Shown: positions 14,801 to 26,500 of the stretch, one piece after another
How the letters are laid out: each line of letters starts with the position of its first letter
Numbering within the stretch: the stretch's first letter is position 1
Source of the DNA: Patiria miniata
Lineage: Eukaryota > Echinodermata > Asteroidea > Valvatida > Asterinidae
Assembly (NCBI RefSeq): GCF_015706575.1
Contig: NW_024037068.1
Coordinates: forward strand, 186,001-250,000
DNA: 64,000 nt
Direction of reading: 5' to 3'
The notes under the pieces: generated by a model
What the model saw: only the letters and a program-made list of their open reading frames with translations
Told to the model about the DNA's origin: nothing
Database searches by the model: none
Program-made: the position numbers and the translations under genes

Positions 14801-17699
14801 GTTTGTCAAAATCCATCCATGTTAAGGTACCTCTAGACCCAGACTCATGAGAGCCATGTCGGCTGGCGCTGACAGCCCTTGCTATGGGACTTACTGCACA
14901 AAAACGAAACTGGGGGCATCATGTACCTACATCTGGGGCTCACTCCAAAAGTTTCAAGTCTGAAGCCTTGCCGATTTGTCAGCATGTTGGCCTATTCATC
15001 CGCTATCCAACAAGCTAAAGTTTGTCAAAATCCATCCATGTTAAGGTACCTCTAGACCCAGACTCATGAGAGCCATGTCGGCTGGCGCTGACAGCCCTTG
15101 CTATGGGACTTACTGCACAAAAACGAAACTGGGGGCATCATGTACCTACATCTGGGGCTCACTCCAAAAGTTTCAAGTCTGAAGCCTTGCCGATTTGTCA
15201 GCATGTTGGCCTATTCATCCGCTATCCAACAAGCTAAAGTTTGTCAAAATCCATCCATGTTAAGGTACCTCTAGACCAGACTCATGAGAGCCATGTCGGC
15301 TGGCGCTGACAGCCCTTGCTATGGGACTTACTGCACAAAAACGAAACTGGGGGCATCATGTACCTACATCTGGGGCTCACTCCAAAAGTTTCAAGTCTGA
15401 CGCCTTGCCGATTTGTCAGCATGTTGGCCTATTCATCCGCTATCCAACAAGCTAAAGTTTGTCAAAATCCATCCATGTTAAGGTACCTCTAGACCCAGAC
15501 TCATGAGAGCCATGTCGGCTGGCGCTGACAGCCCTTGCTATGGGACTTACTGCACAAAAACGAAACTGGGGGCATCATGTACCTACATCTGGGGCTCACT
15601 CCAAAAGTTTCAAGTCTGACGCCTTGCCGATTTGTCAGCATGTTGGCCTATTCATCCGCTATCCAACAAGCTAAAGTTTGTCAAAATCCATCCATGTTAA
15701 GGTACCTCTAGACCCAGACTCATGAGAGCCATGTCGGCTGGCGCTGACAGCCCTTGCTATGGGACTTACTGCACAAAAACGAAACTGGGGGCATCATGTA
15801 CCTACATCTGGGGCTCACTCCAAAAGTTTCAAGTCTGACGCCTTGCCGATTTGTCAGCATGTTGGCCTATTCATCCGCTATCCAACAAGCTAAAGTTTGT
15901 CAAAATCCATCCATGTTAAGGTACCTCTAGACCCAGACTCATGAGAGCCATGTCGGCTGGCGCTGACAGCCCTTGCTATGGGACTTACTGCACAAAAACG
16001 AAACTGGGGGCATCATGTACCTACATCTGGGGCTCACTCCAAAAGTTTCAAGTCTGAAGCCTTGCCGATTTGTCAGCATGTTGGCCTATTCATCCGCTAT
16101 CCAACAAGCTAAAGTTTGTCAAAATCCATCCATGTTAAGGTACCTCTAGACCCAGACTCATGAGAGCCATGTCGGCTGGCGCTGACAGCCCTTGCTATGG
16201 GACTTACTGCACAAAAACGAAACTGGGGGCATCATGTACCTACATCTGGGGCTCACTCCAAAAGTTTCAAGTCTGACGCCTTGCCGATTTGTCAGCATGT
16301 TGGCCTATTCATCCGCTATCCAACAAGCTAAAGTTTGTCAAAATCCATCCATGTTAAGGTACCTCTAGACCCAGACTCATGAGAGCCATGTCGGCTGGCG
16401 CTGACAGCCCTTGCTATGGGACTTACTGCACAAAAACGAAAATGGGGGCATCATGTACCTACATCTGGGGCTCACTCCAAAAGTTTCAAGTCTGACGCCT
16501 TGCCGATTTGTCAGCATGTTGGCCTATTCATCCGCTATCCAACAAGCTAAAGTTTGTCAAAATCCATCCATGTTAAGGTACCTCTAGACCCAGACTCATG
16601 AGAGCCATGTCGGCTGGCGCTGACAGCCCTTGCTATGGGACTTACTGCACAAAAACGAAACTGGGGGCATCATGTACCTACATCTGGGGCTCACTCCAAA
16701 AGTTTCAAGTCTGAAGCCTTGCCGATTTGTCAGCATGTTGGCCTATTCATCCGCTATCCAACAAGCTAAAGTTTGTCAAAATCCATCCATGTTAAGGTAC
16801 CTCTAGACCCAGACTCATGAGAGCCATGTCGGCTGGCGCTGACAGCCCTTGCTATGGGACTTACTGCACAAAAACGAAACTGGGGGCATCATGTACCTAC
16901 ATCTGGGGCTCACTCCAAAAGTTTCAAGTCTGAAGCCTTGCCGATTTGTCAGCATGTTGGCCTATTCATCCGCTATCCAACAAGCTAAAGTTTGTCAAAA
17001 TCCATCCATGTTAAGGTACCTCTAGACCCAGACTCATGAGAGCCATGTCGGCTGGCGCTGACAGCCCTTGCTATGGGACTTACTGCACAAAAACGAAACT
17101 GGGGGCATCATGTACCTACATCTGGGGCTCACTCCAAAAGTTTCAAGTCTGAAGCCTTGCCGATTTGTCAGCATGTTGGCCTATTCATCCGCTATCCAAC
17201 AAGCTAAAGTTTGTCAAAATCCATCCATGTTAAGGTACCTCTAGACCCAGACTCATGAGAGCCATGTCGGCTGGCGCTGACAGCCCTTGCTATGGGACTT
17301 ACTGCACAAAAACGAAACTGGGGGCATCATGTACCTACATCTGGGGCTCACTCCAAAAGTTTCAAGTCTGAAGCCTTGCCGATTTGTCAGCATGTTGGCC
17401 TATTCATCCGCTATCCAACAAGCTAAAGTTTGTCAAAATCCATCCATGTTAAGGTACCTCTAGACCCAGACTCATGAGAGCCATGTCGGCTGGCGCTGAC
17501 AGCCCTTGCTATGGGACTTACTGCACAAAAACGAAACTGGGGGCATCATGTACCTACATCTGGGGCTCACTCCAAAAGTTTCAAGTCTGAAGCCTTGCCG
17601 ATTTGTCAGCATGTTGGCCTATTCATCCGCTATCCAACAAGCTAAAGTTTGTCAAAATCCATCCATGTTAAGGTACCTCTAGACCCAGACTCATGAGAG

Positions 17700-20600
17700 C
17701 CATGTCGGCTGGCGCTGACAGCCCTTGCTATGGGACTTACTGCACAAAAACGAAACTGGTGGCATCATGTACCTACATCTGGGGCTCACTCCAAAAGTTT
17801 CAAGTCTGAAGCCTTGCCGATTTGTCAGCATGTTTGCCTATTCATCCGCTATCCAACAAGCTAAAGTTTGTCAAAATCCATCCATGTTAAGGTACCTCTA
17901 GACCCAGACTCATGAGAGCCATGTCGGCTGGCGCTGACAGCCCTTGCTATGGGACTTACTGCACAAAAACGAAACTGGGGGCATCATGTACCTACATCTG
18001 GGGCTCACTCCAAAAGTTTCAAGTCTGAAGCCTTGCCGATTTGTCAGCATGTTGGCCTATTCATCCGCTATCCAACAAGCTAAAGTTTGTCAAAATCCAT
18101 CCATGTTAAGGTACCTCTAGACCCAGACTCATGAGAGCCATGTCGGCTGGCGCTGACAGCCCTTGCTATGGGACTTACTGCACAAAAACGAAACTGGGGG
18201 CATCATGTACCTACATCTGGGGCTCACTCCAAAAGTTTCAAGTCTGAAGCCTTGCCGATTTGTCAGCATGTTGGCCTATTCATCTGCTATCCAACAAGCT
18301 AAAGTTTGTCAAAATCCATCCATGTTAAGGTACCTCTAGACCCAGACTCATGAGAGCCATGTCGGCTGGCGCTGACAGCCCTTGCTATGGGACTTACTGC
18401 ACAAAAACGAAACTGGGGGCATCATGTACCTACATCTGGGGCTCACTCCTAAAGTTTCAAGTCTGAAGCCTTGCCGATTTGTCAGCTTGTTGGCCTATTC
18501 ATCCGCTATCCAACAAGCTTAAGTTTGTCAAAATCCATCCATGTTAATGTACCTCTAGACCCAGACTCATGAGAGCCATGTCGGCTGGCGCTGACAGCCC
18601 TTGCTATGGGACTTACTGCACAAAAACGAAACTGGGGGCATCATGTACCTACATCTGGGGCTCACTCCAAAAGTTTCAAGTCTGAAGCCTTGCCGATTTG
18701 TCAGCTTGTTGGCCTATTCATCCGCTATCCAACAAGCTAAAGTTTGTCAAAATCCATCCATGTTAAGGTACCTCTAGACCCAGACTCATGAGAGCCATGT
18801 CGGCTGGCGCTGACAGCCCTTGCTATGGGACTTACTGCACAAAAACGAAACTGGGGGCATCATGTACCTACATCTGGGGCTCACTCCAAAAGTTTCAAGT
18901 CTGACGCCTTGCCGATTTGTCAGCATGTTGGCCTATTCATCCGCTATCCAACAAGCTAAAGTTTGTCAAAATCCATCCATGTTAAGGTACCTCTAGACCC
19001 AGACACATGAGAGCCATGTCGGCTGGCGCTGACAGCCCTTGCTATGGGACTTACTGCACAAAAACGAAACTGGGGGCATCATGTACCTACATCTGGGGCT
19101 CACTCCAAAAGTTTCAGGTCTGAAGCCTTGCCGATTTGTCAGCATATTGGCCTATTCATCCGCTATCCAACAAGCTAAAGTTTGTCAAAATCCATCCATG
19201 TTAAGGTACCTCTAGACCCAGACTCATGAGAGCCATGTCGGCTGGCGCTGACAGCCCTTGCTATGGGACTTACTGCACAAAAACGAAACTGGGGGCATCA
19301 TGTACCTACATCTGGGGCTCACTCCAAAAGTTTCAAGTCTGAAGCCTTGCCGATTTGTCAGCATGTTGGCCTATTCATCCGCTATCCAACAAGCTAAAGT
19401 TTGTCAAAATCCATCCATGTTAAGGTACCTCTAGACCCAGACTCATGAGAGCCATGTCGGCTGGCGCTGACAGCCCTTGCTATGGGACTTACTGCACAAA
19501 AACGAAACTGGGGGCATCATGTACCTACATCTGGGGCTCACTCCAAAAGTTTCAAGTCTGAAGCCTTGCCGATCTGTCAGCATGTTGGCCTATTCATCCG
19601 CTATCCAACAAGCTAAAGTTTGTCAAAATCCATCCATGTTAAGGTACCTCTAGACCCAGACTCATGAGAGCCATGTCGGCTGGCACTGACAGCCCTTGCT
19701 ATGGGACTTACTGCACAAAAACGAAACTGGTGGCATCATGTACCTACATCTGGGGCTCGCTCCAAAAGTTTCAAGTCTGAAGCCTTGCCGATTTGTCAGC
19801 ATGTTGGCCTATTCATCCGCTATCCAACAAGCTAAAGTTTGTCAAAATCCATCCATGTTAATGTACCTCTAGACCCAGACTCATGAGAGCCATGTCGGCT
19901 GGCGCTGACAGCCCTTGCTATGGGACTTACTGCACAAAAACGAAACTGGGGGCATCATGTACCTACATCTGGGGCTCACTCCAAAAGTTTCAAGTCTGAA
20001 GCCTTGCCGATTTGTCAGCATGTTAGCCTATTCATCTGCTATCCAACAAGCTAAAGTTTGTCAAAATCCATCCATGTTAAGGTACCTCTAGACCCAGACT
20101 CATGAGAGCCATGTCGGCTGGCGCTGACAGCCCTTGCTATGGGACTTACTGCACAAAAACGAAACTGGGGGCATCATGTACCTACATCTGGGGCTCACTC
20201 CAAAAGTTTCAAGTCTGAAGCCTTGCCGATTTGTCAGCTTGTTGGCCTATTCATCCGCTATCCAACAAGCTAAAGTTTGTCAAAATCCATCCATGTTAAG
20301 GTACCTCTAGACCCAGACTCATGAGGGCCATGTCGGCTGGCACTGACAGCCCTTGCTATGGGACTTACTGCACAAAAACGAAACTGGTGGCATCATGTAC
20401 CTACATCTGGGGCTCACTCCAAAAGTTTCAAGTCTGAAGCCTTGCCGATTTGTCAGCATGTTGGCCTATTCATCCGCTATCCAACAAGCTAAAGTTTGTC
20501 AAAATCCATCCATGTTAAGGTACCTCTAGACCCAGACTCATGAGAGCCATGTCGGCTGGCGCTGACAGCCCTTGCTATGGGACTTACTGCACAAAAACGA

Positions 20601-21900
20601 AACTGGGGGCATCATGTACCTACATCTGGGGCTCACTCCAAAAGTTTCAAGTCTGAAGCCTTGCCGATTTGTCAGCATGTTGGCCTATTCATCTGCTATC
20701 CAACAAGCTAAAGTTTGTCAAAATCCATCCATGTTAAGGTACCTCTAGACCCAGACTCATGAGAGCCATGTCGGCTGGCGCTGACAGCCCTTGCTATGGG
20801 ACTTACTGCACAAAAACGAAACTGGGGGCATCATGTACCTACATCTGGGGCTCACTCCTAAAGTTTCAAGTCTGAAGCCTTGCCGATTTGTCAGCTTGTT
20901 GGCCTATTCATCCGCTATCCAACAAGCTTAAGTTTGTCAAAATCCATCCATGTTAATGTACCTCTAGACCCAGACACATGAGAGCCATGTCGGCTGGCGC
21001 TGACAGCCCTTGCTATGCGACTTACTGCACAAAAACGAAACTGGGGGCATCATGTACCTACATCTGGGGCTCACTCCAAAAGTTTCAGGTCTGAAGCCTT
21101 GCCGATTTGTCAGCTTGTTGGCCTATTCATCCGCTATCCAACAAGCTAAAGTTTGTCACAATCCCTCCATGTTAAGGTTCCTCTAGACCCAGACTCATGA
21201 GAGCCATGTCGGCTGGCGCTGACAGCCCTTGCTATGGGACTTACTGCACAAAAACGAAACTGGGGGCATTATGTACCTACATCTGGGGCTCACTCCAAAA
21301 GTTTCAAGTCTGAAGCCTTGCCAATTTGTCAGCATGTTGGCCTATTCATCCGCTATCCAACAAGATAAAGTTTGTCAAAATCCATCCATGTTAAGGTACC
21401 TCTAGACCCAGACTCATGAGAGCCATGTCGGCTGGCGCTGACAGCCCTTGCTATGGGACTTACTGCACAAAAACGAAACTGGGGGCATCATGTACCTACA
21501 TCTGGGGCTCACTCCAAAACTTTCAGGTCTGAAGCCTTGCCGATTTGTCAGCTTATTGGCCTATTCATCCGCTATCCAACAAGCTAAAGTTTGTCAAAAT
21601 CCATCTATGTTAAGGTACCTCTAGACCCAGACACATGAGAGCCATGTCGGCTGGCGCTGACAGCCCTTGCTATGCGACTTACTGCACAAAAACGAAACTG
21701 GGGGCATCATGTACCTACATCTGGGGCTCACTCCAAAAGTTTCAGGTCTGAAGCCTTGCCGATTTGTCAGCTTGTTGGCCTATTCATCCGCTATCCAACA
21801 AGCTAAAGTTTGTCAAAATCCATCCATGTTAAGGTACCTCTAGACCCAGACTCATGAGAGCCATGTCGGCTGGCGCTGACAGCTCTTGCTATGGGACTTA
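17700..21900. repeat. Satellite subregion with multi-unit duplications
   Basis: Rare markers recur at exact multiples of 219 bp. CTCACTCCTAAAG at 18442 and 20851 and CATCTGCTAT at 18281 and 20690 are each 2409 bp apart (11 units). AGACACATG at 19001 and 20972 and GTTTCAGGT at 19111 and 21082 are 1971 bp apart (9 units). GGCACTGAC (19685, 20342) and TATGCGACTT (21018, 21675, marker base) are 657 bp apart (3 units). Blocks of several units were copied together, as expected from unequal exchange. Confidence 0.85.
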
Positions 21901-22456
21901 CTGCACAAAAACGAAACTGGGGGCATCATGTACCTACATCTGGGGCTCACTCCAAAAGTTTCAAGCCTGAAGCCTTGCCGATTTGTCAGCTTGTTGGCCT
22001 ATTCATCCGCTATGCAACAAGCTAAAGTTTGTCAAAATCCATTCATGTTAAGGTAACTTTAGACCCAGACACATGAGAGCCATGTCGGCTGTCGCTGACA
22101 GCCCTTGCTATTGGACTTACTGCACAAAAACGAAACTGTGGGCATCGTGTACATACGTCTGAGGCTCACTCCAAAAGTTTCAGGTCTGAAGCCTTGCCTA
22201 TTTGTCAGCTTGTTGGTCTATTCATCCGCTATCCAACAAGCTATAGTTTGTCAAAATCCATCCATGTTAAGGTACATTTAGACCGAGACACATGAGATTC
22301 ATGTCGGCTGGCGCTGACAGCCCTTGCTTTGGGACTTACTGCACAACAACCAAACTGGGGGCACCTTTTTCCTACGTCTGGAGCTCACTCCAAAAGTTTC
22401 GAGTCTGAAGCCTTGCCGATTTGCCAGCTTGTTGGCCTATTCATCCGCTTTCCAAC
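21840..22456. repeat. Decayed right edge of satellite array
   Basis: The last three units accumulate substitutions: GTCGCTGAC, CTATTGGACTT, GGGCATCGTG with ACATACGTCTGAGG, then CACCTTTTTCCTACG. The match ends at about 22456, where AT-rich unique sequence begins. Higher divergence at an array end fits reduced homogenisation there. Confidence 0.9.
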
Positions 22457-23381
22457 TCACAGTGCAGCCTTTGATTTATTGAGCTAACTTTTACTTTAGC
22501 GGAATATTTTTGCATTATTGAAAAATTCAGAAAATAACTCAAAAAAAGAGACAGTTTAATGAAATTTTCACTTTTGCTGTTGATCTGGCTTCTTGGGACA
22601 CATCTTTTATTGGTCTTGCCAACATTTATAGCGTAATCGGTGTATATGTACACTAGTTTTAGTAAATTTAGAAACTTCTTTTTAAATAATCAAAATTTAC
22701 CAAATGTTAAGGAGGAATGGAAATGGAAGAGGTAAAATCAAGCTTCAATTTGATGTGTGTGTTTTCATTTTTTTTTTCAAACAAAAATTAGCCTTGAAGT
22801 TGAACATTTTGGAGAACTGTTCCCGGTTTTTGTAATGTATGCGCTGCTGGCTAAATTTAAAATGCGCCACGTTTTGATGCTAGCGCCCCCACTTGGCAAA
22901 ATTTAATGGCTGTTTCGATACGTGACCGGACCATGGCTGGATCTGAAACTGGCTACGGCTTTTGACCGTTATTATAATGCCAAAAACTGAAGTCGTAGCC
23001 AATTCATCAAACGCGGAAACCACCCTTTTGGAAATTCTACTGGTCACCATTGTCATAATAAGTGAATTAGAAGTATAAAGAATACTAAGTACCAGACATC
23101 ACTGGTGTCGTAACTTTATCAATTTCTATCGCGTGTGAATGGGAGGGAACCATGGATCTTTCGCTCATACAAAATACAGTTGTAGTTGTACATTGTACAA
23201 TAGTACGGATCGATCGTACGTACACGATTGTGCAAGATACCGCTGCGCACACACGTACACGAAGTCTTCGAAGTTTTCTGTGAACATTTTTCTCGGATAT
23301 TAGCTAGTTGGGGATTCTTCAACAAAAACGGATCCATGGATCATTACTGACATTTTCACCCGTTCTTCCTCATAAGCAATC
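22457..23381 (+). other. Upstream region of the Tweety gene
   Basis: This is 925 bases of unique AT-rich sequence between the satellite edge and the start codon. It must contain the promoter or a 5' UTR, unless an upstream exon lies beyond the array. A TATAAAG string at 23074-23080 is a weak TATA candidate. If transcription starts just after it, the leader has two upstream ATGs: 23152 (about 44 codons) and 23336 (ATG plus three codons then TGA at 23348-23350). An in-frame TAA at 23373-23375 rules out N-terminal extension within this exon. No transcript start can be fixed from sequence alone. Confidence 0.45.
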
Positions 23382-23528
23382 ATGTGGTACCTGGTGAACT
23401 TCAAATATGCCGACGAATTCGTCACATTTTGGCTCACCGAATTCTTCCACAACTGGCCGCACGTTTCATACCTGGGCTTCGAAAAGATCAGCTCCACTTT
23501 CGAACCCTGGGAACTCAAATATGTCCAG
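23382..23528 (+). CDS. TTYH: Tweety exon 1 (residues 1-49)
   Basis: The ATG has A at -3 and an in-frame TAA nine bases upstream, so it is the natural start. The exon encodes the extracellular N-terminus, including FFHNWPHVSYLGFEKISSTF, which resembles the family pattern of an LPHV-like motif before a tyrosine-containing stretch. It ends KYVQ at donor gtaact, phase 0. There is no signal peptide, as usual for the family. Confidence 0.85.
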
Positions 23529-26500
23529 GTAACTTCAGTTTTCCTTGTTTTTATTTTCAGATGGAAACTGACAAGTTTTGTTATGTAAGGGAAAAGAATG
23601 GTTGTGTTCGGTGTCTTCAAATCAGAGAAATTTGAAATCGGGAAATTGACGTCTGTCTAATTTGGCCGTCATGGCCGTGTTGTGCCGGACGGTTTGTTGA
23701 TGATTCATGCTGGCTAATCTCCATTGATTACTTCACCCACTAAACTATTGTGCATTGTGATTGTTGTGTCGCGCTTGAATGGGCGGGGCCTCTTTCACTT
23801 TCATTCATAGTTTTGCGGATTACACACTTCAGCTGTAAGGAATATTACAAATATACGTACGTGCCAATGAAATGTGTGGTGGTGTATCTTATCACATCAT
23901 GCATGTCATAAAAATCATTTAAAGGTATAAAACTACAGTACAACTACATCTACAACTTCAATATTTTTGAAAGTAAATTTGAATTTGCAGCCCCCAAACG
24001 TTGTGCACTTTGCCATGGAGATTTAAAAGAAAAGTGGCATTTATTTTTTAATTCCATGTTTTGCATATATCCGCATATTTTCAATAACTAAAATATTTTT
24101 TTAACAAATTTACATGAAGGCAACACAAATTGTAAATGATTTGTTAAAAATGCAAAGGAGTGCAAAAATAGTAAAGGGAATGGTCAATGTGAAGTATATT
24201 CATTGGTTTATTCATTTATATTTGGATGATTGAATATATGTTTGTGATTAGCAATTTAATGATAAGCATAATTCAGAATGGTGACAGAATTTTGGATGCT
24301 GAAATGTACCTTTTGACGCCAAGTGAAATTTTTCGGAATGAACATTTTGTCAAGTGATTTATTTTTATGTGCCAAAAAATATTACAATTATTTACCTTAA
24401 TGGTGCAGATTTAAACATGTGTAATATCATATGGAGGCAGTTTGATTATGTTGTTTGTGGTAGATCGCACATGCTAGTTGGATAAATGCCAATTTTTAAT
24501 TTTTGTCATTGCAAATTACATGACCAAAAAAAATTAATTTAGGATTGAAAAGCGCTTTCCTATTTTGTTAGATTTACTATGTTTACACAGAAAATATTCA
24601 CAATTCCCCGAGCACTTTTCACACAAAGACCAAAGTGGCATCAGGATACTACATTATTTTGTGGAAAAACGATACAAGCTTGGAAAATAACATCTGCAAA
24701 TATGGAAAAAATGCTGATGAAACGAAGACTACTTCACTCAGCATGTGGCAATATAAAACATACCTATGATCATTTTACCAGATTTCAATGTAGTTGGTTG
24801 TATATTGATTTGAAGAAAATGTCACTTTATTTTGCAGACCCTTATTTTCTGGGCAGCTATTCCAGTCTTATGGCTGCTAGCCAGCCTGTTGGTCCTTGTC
24901 ATCTATGGAACGTGTCAGTGCTGTAAGAACAAGAAACGACGAGCCCACCCGGTGCCAAACCGAGAACAGAAGACGAAATGCTTGAAGTGCGGTGTAATTT
25001 TTATGGTGTTGCTTTGCGCGTGAGTAAACCAATTATCTTTTAAGCCCGAATTCGTAACAACAACAAAAAACAGTGACTAGGCCCAAATTCCTTTAGCAAA
25101 ATAAAGTAAGCAAACAATAGTCGAAAACTACTAACCATTTATAAGCATATTTCAAGGGTAAGCTAGAAATGTTGGCTTCCGTGCTTAACGGGATATTCAT
25201 TAATTAATACATGTATAGTGTACCTGAGACAGTTTTTGTCCATTCCTATTGGTCAAGAGCTGTGACGTGGGTGGTTTTAAACCGTGGATAAAATACTGGC
25301 AGGTTTAAACGCAGTTAATGCATTCTGTGCCACATCGTGCAGTACGCGCATTAATTACCATATAAGGAGATTTTTAGCACAATGCCCGCGAGGCACATAC
25401 AACATACATGGCCCGAGGGGTGTTTCACAAAACATAAAGTAAAATTGTTGAACAAAATTGTTGGAAATTTGTCAATTATTAAACTTCTTTTGAGTTTTTG
25501 ACCAAAAGGTACCGGTATTTATGAATGGGAATAAAGATGTGCTTGGCTGGTTTGAAACAAGTCCGTAAAAAAAATATGTATGTTTAAAACCAGCTAAGGG
25601 GCCAGGCCATGAATAATGGCTTGAGCTGAAGGCATATTTACGTGTATTCCCATAATTGTAGAGTTTCGTGGCTTGTCTTTTGCAAAAGCGCAAAATGGTA
25701 AGCATAGGCGCAGAGTTCTGTGGTTACCCAAGACATTGATTTATGTAGAGATGTAATTTTCCATTTCAGTTATTTTCCATCACAGGTAGTTTTCAACTGT
25801 AATTCATTACAGTCCATTTTCCATTACAGAACGTTGTACATGTAGTTCCAAGAAGAAAAAAAATTGATTGTGGAATGCTACATGTAATTTTCCCCAAATT
25901 GATTGGAAACAAAATTTTCCCAACGAACGATGGAATTTCCCATTACATAGTTGCACAAGAATTATAAAGTAGTTTACAGTACTTGTGGAGTGAAGTACAT
26001 ATGTAATTGTGTATTTATAACTTGTTAAAATTAAATGTAACTTTACTGTACAACATACATACTGTACGTGTACATGTAGGCCTACTATGTGCATTTTATT
26101 GTTGCTGATGACAAAGCTAAACATTACATCAGTTTCATTGAGTGAAAAAAATATCTGACAATAATAATAATAATGGAAAGTTCTATAGCGCCGAATCCAT
26201 TTTAAAAATACTCCCTGGCTGTCTACAATCAAAATAGTAAAAAGGAATATGAATTAAATTTAAAAATGTGATTATTTAAAAGTCAAAAATAGATAACATA
26301 ACACGAAAACAGGGTGGATAGAAAAGAAAATGAAACCGAGATATCAAATGACACCACAAAAACCACAATTGAAAAGTGGCGCAATTCTCTAAATAGACCC
26401 TTTCATAAAATTGGTCACTGCTCAGTCAACCGTGAAGGTAATGACATGATCAGGGTGTCATTTTAATGAGGAGATTCAACCCGAACAGAGGATATCTCCC

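Larger units (their letters stand above)
198..22456. repeat. Satellite array, 219-bp unit, about 102 tandem copies
   Basis: The same unit recurs head to tail with a 219-bp step (landmark GAGCCATGTCGGCTGG at 1941, 2160, 2378, 2597 and on to 14194 and beyond). It looks richer in GC than the flanks. Each unit contains adjacent GGTACC and TCTAGA hexamers. From about 6 to 17.7 kb copies are nearly identical; the main variation there is GAAGCC versus GACGCC. Right-hand copies diverge and the last one breaks off after CATCCGCTTTCCAAC. No internal sub-period is seen. The unit length is a multiple of three, yet all frames are closed by stops in every copy (longest reading frames about 60-70 residues), so it does not code. 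It looks like heterochromatic or pericentromeric satellite DNA; that location is inference. Confidence 0.97.

Noticed and set aside
198..22456. CRISPR-like or rDNA/tRNA/5S cluster reading of the tandem array
   Set aside because: Whole 219-bp units repeat with no unique spacers, and no A/B-box or 5S-like internal promoter was seen.
24579..24926. 115-residue frame overlapping exon 2
   Set aside because: It reads exon 2 in the wrong frame and extends across a good acceptor into intron 1.
25807..26232. 141-residue frame on the minus strand
   Set aside because: Aromatic- and Ile-rich translation of AT-rich intron sequence including an (AAT)n run; no domain recognised.
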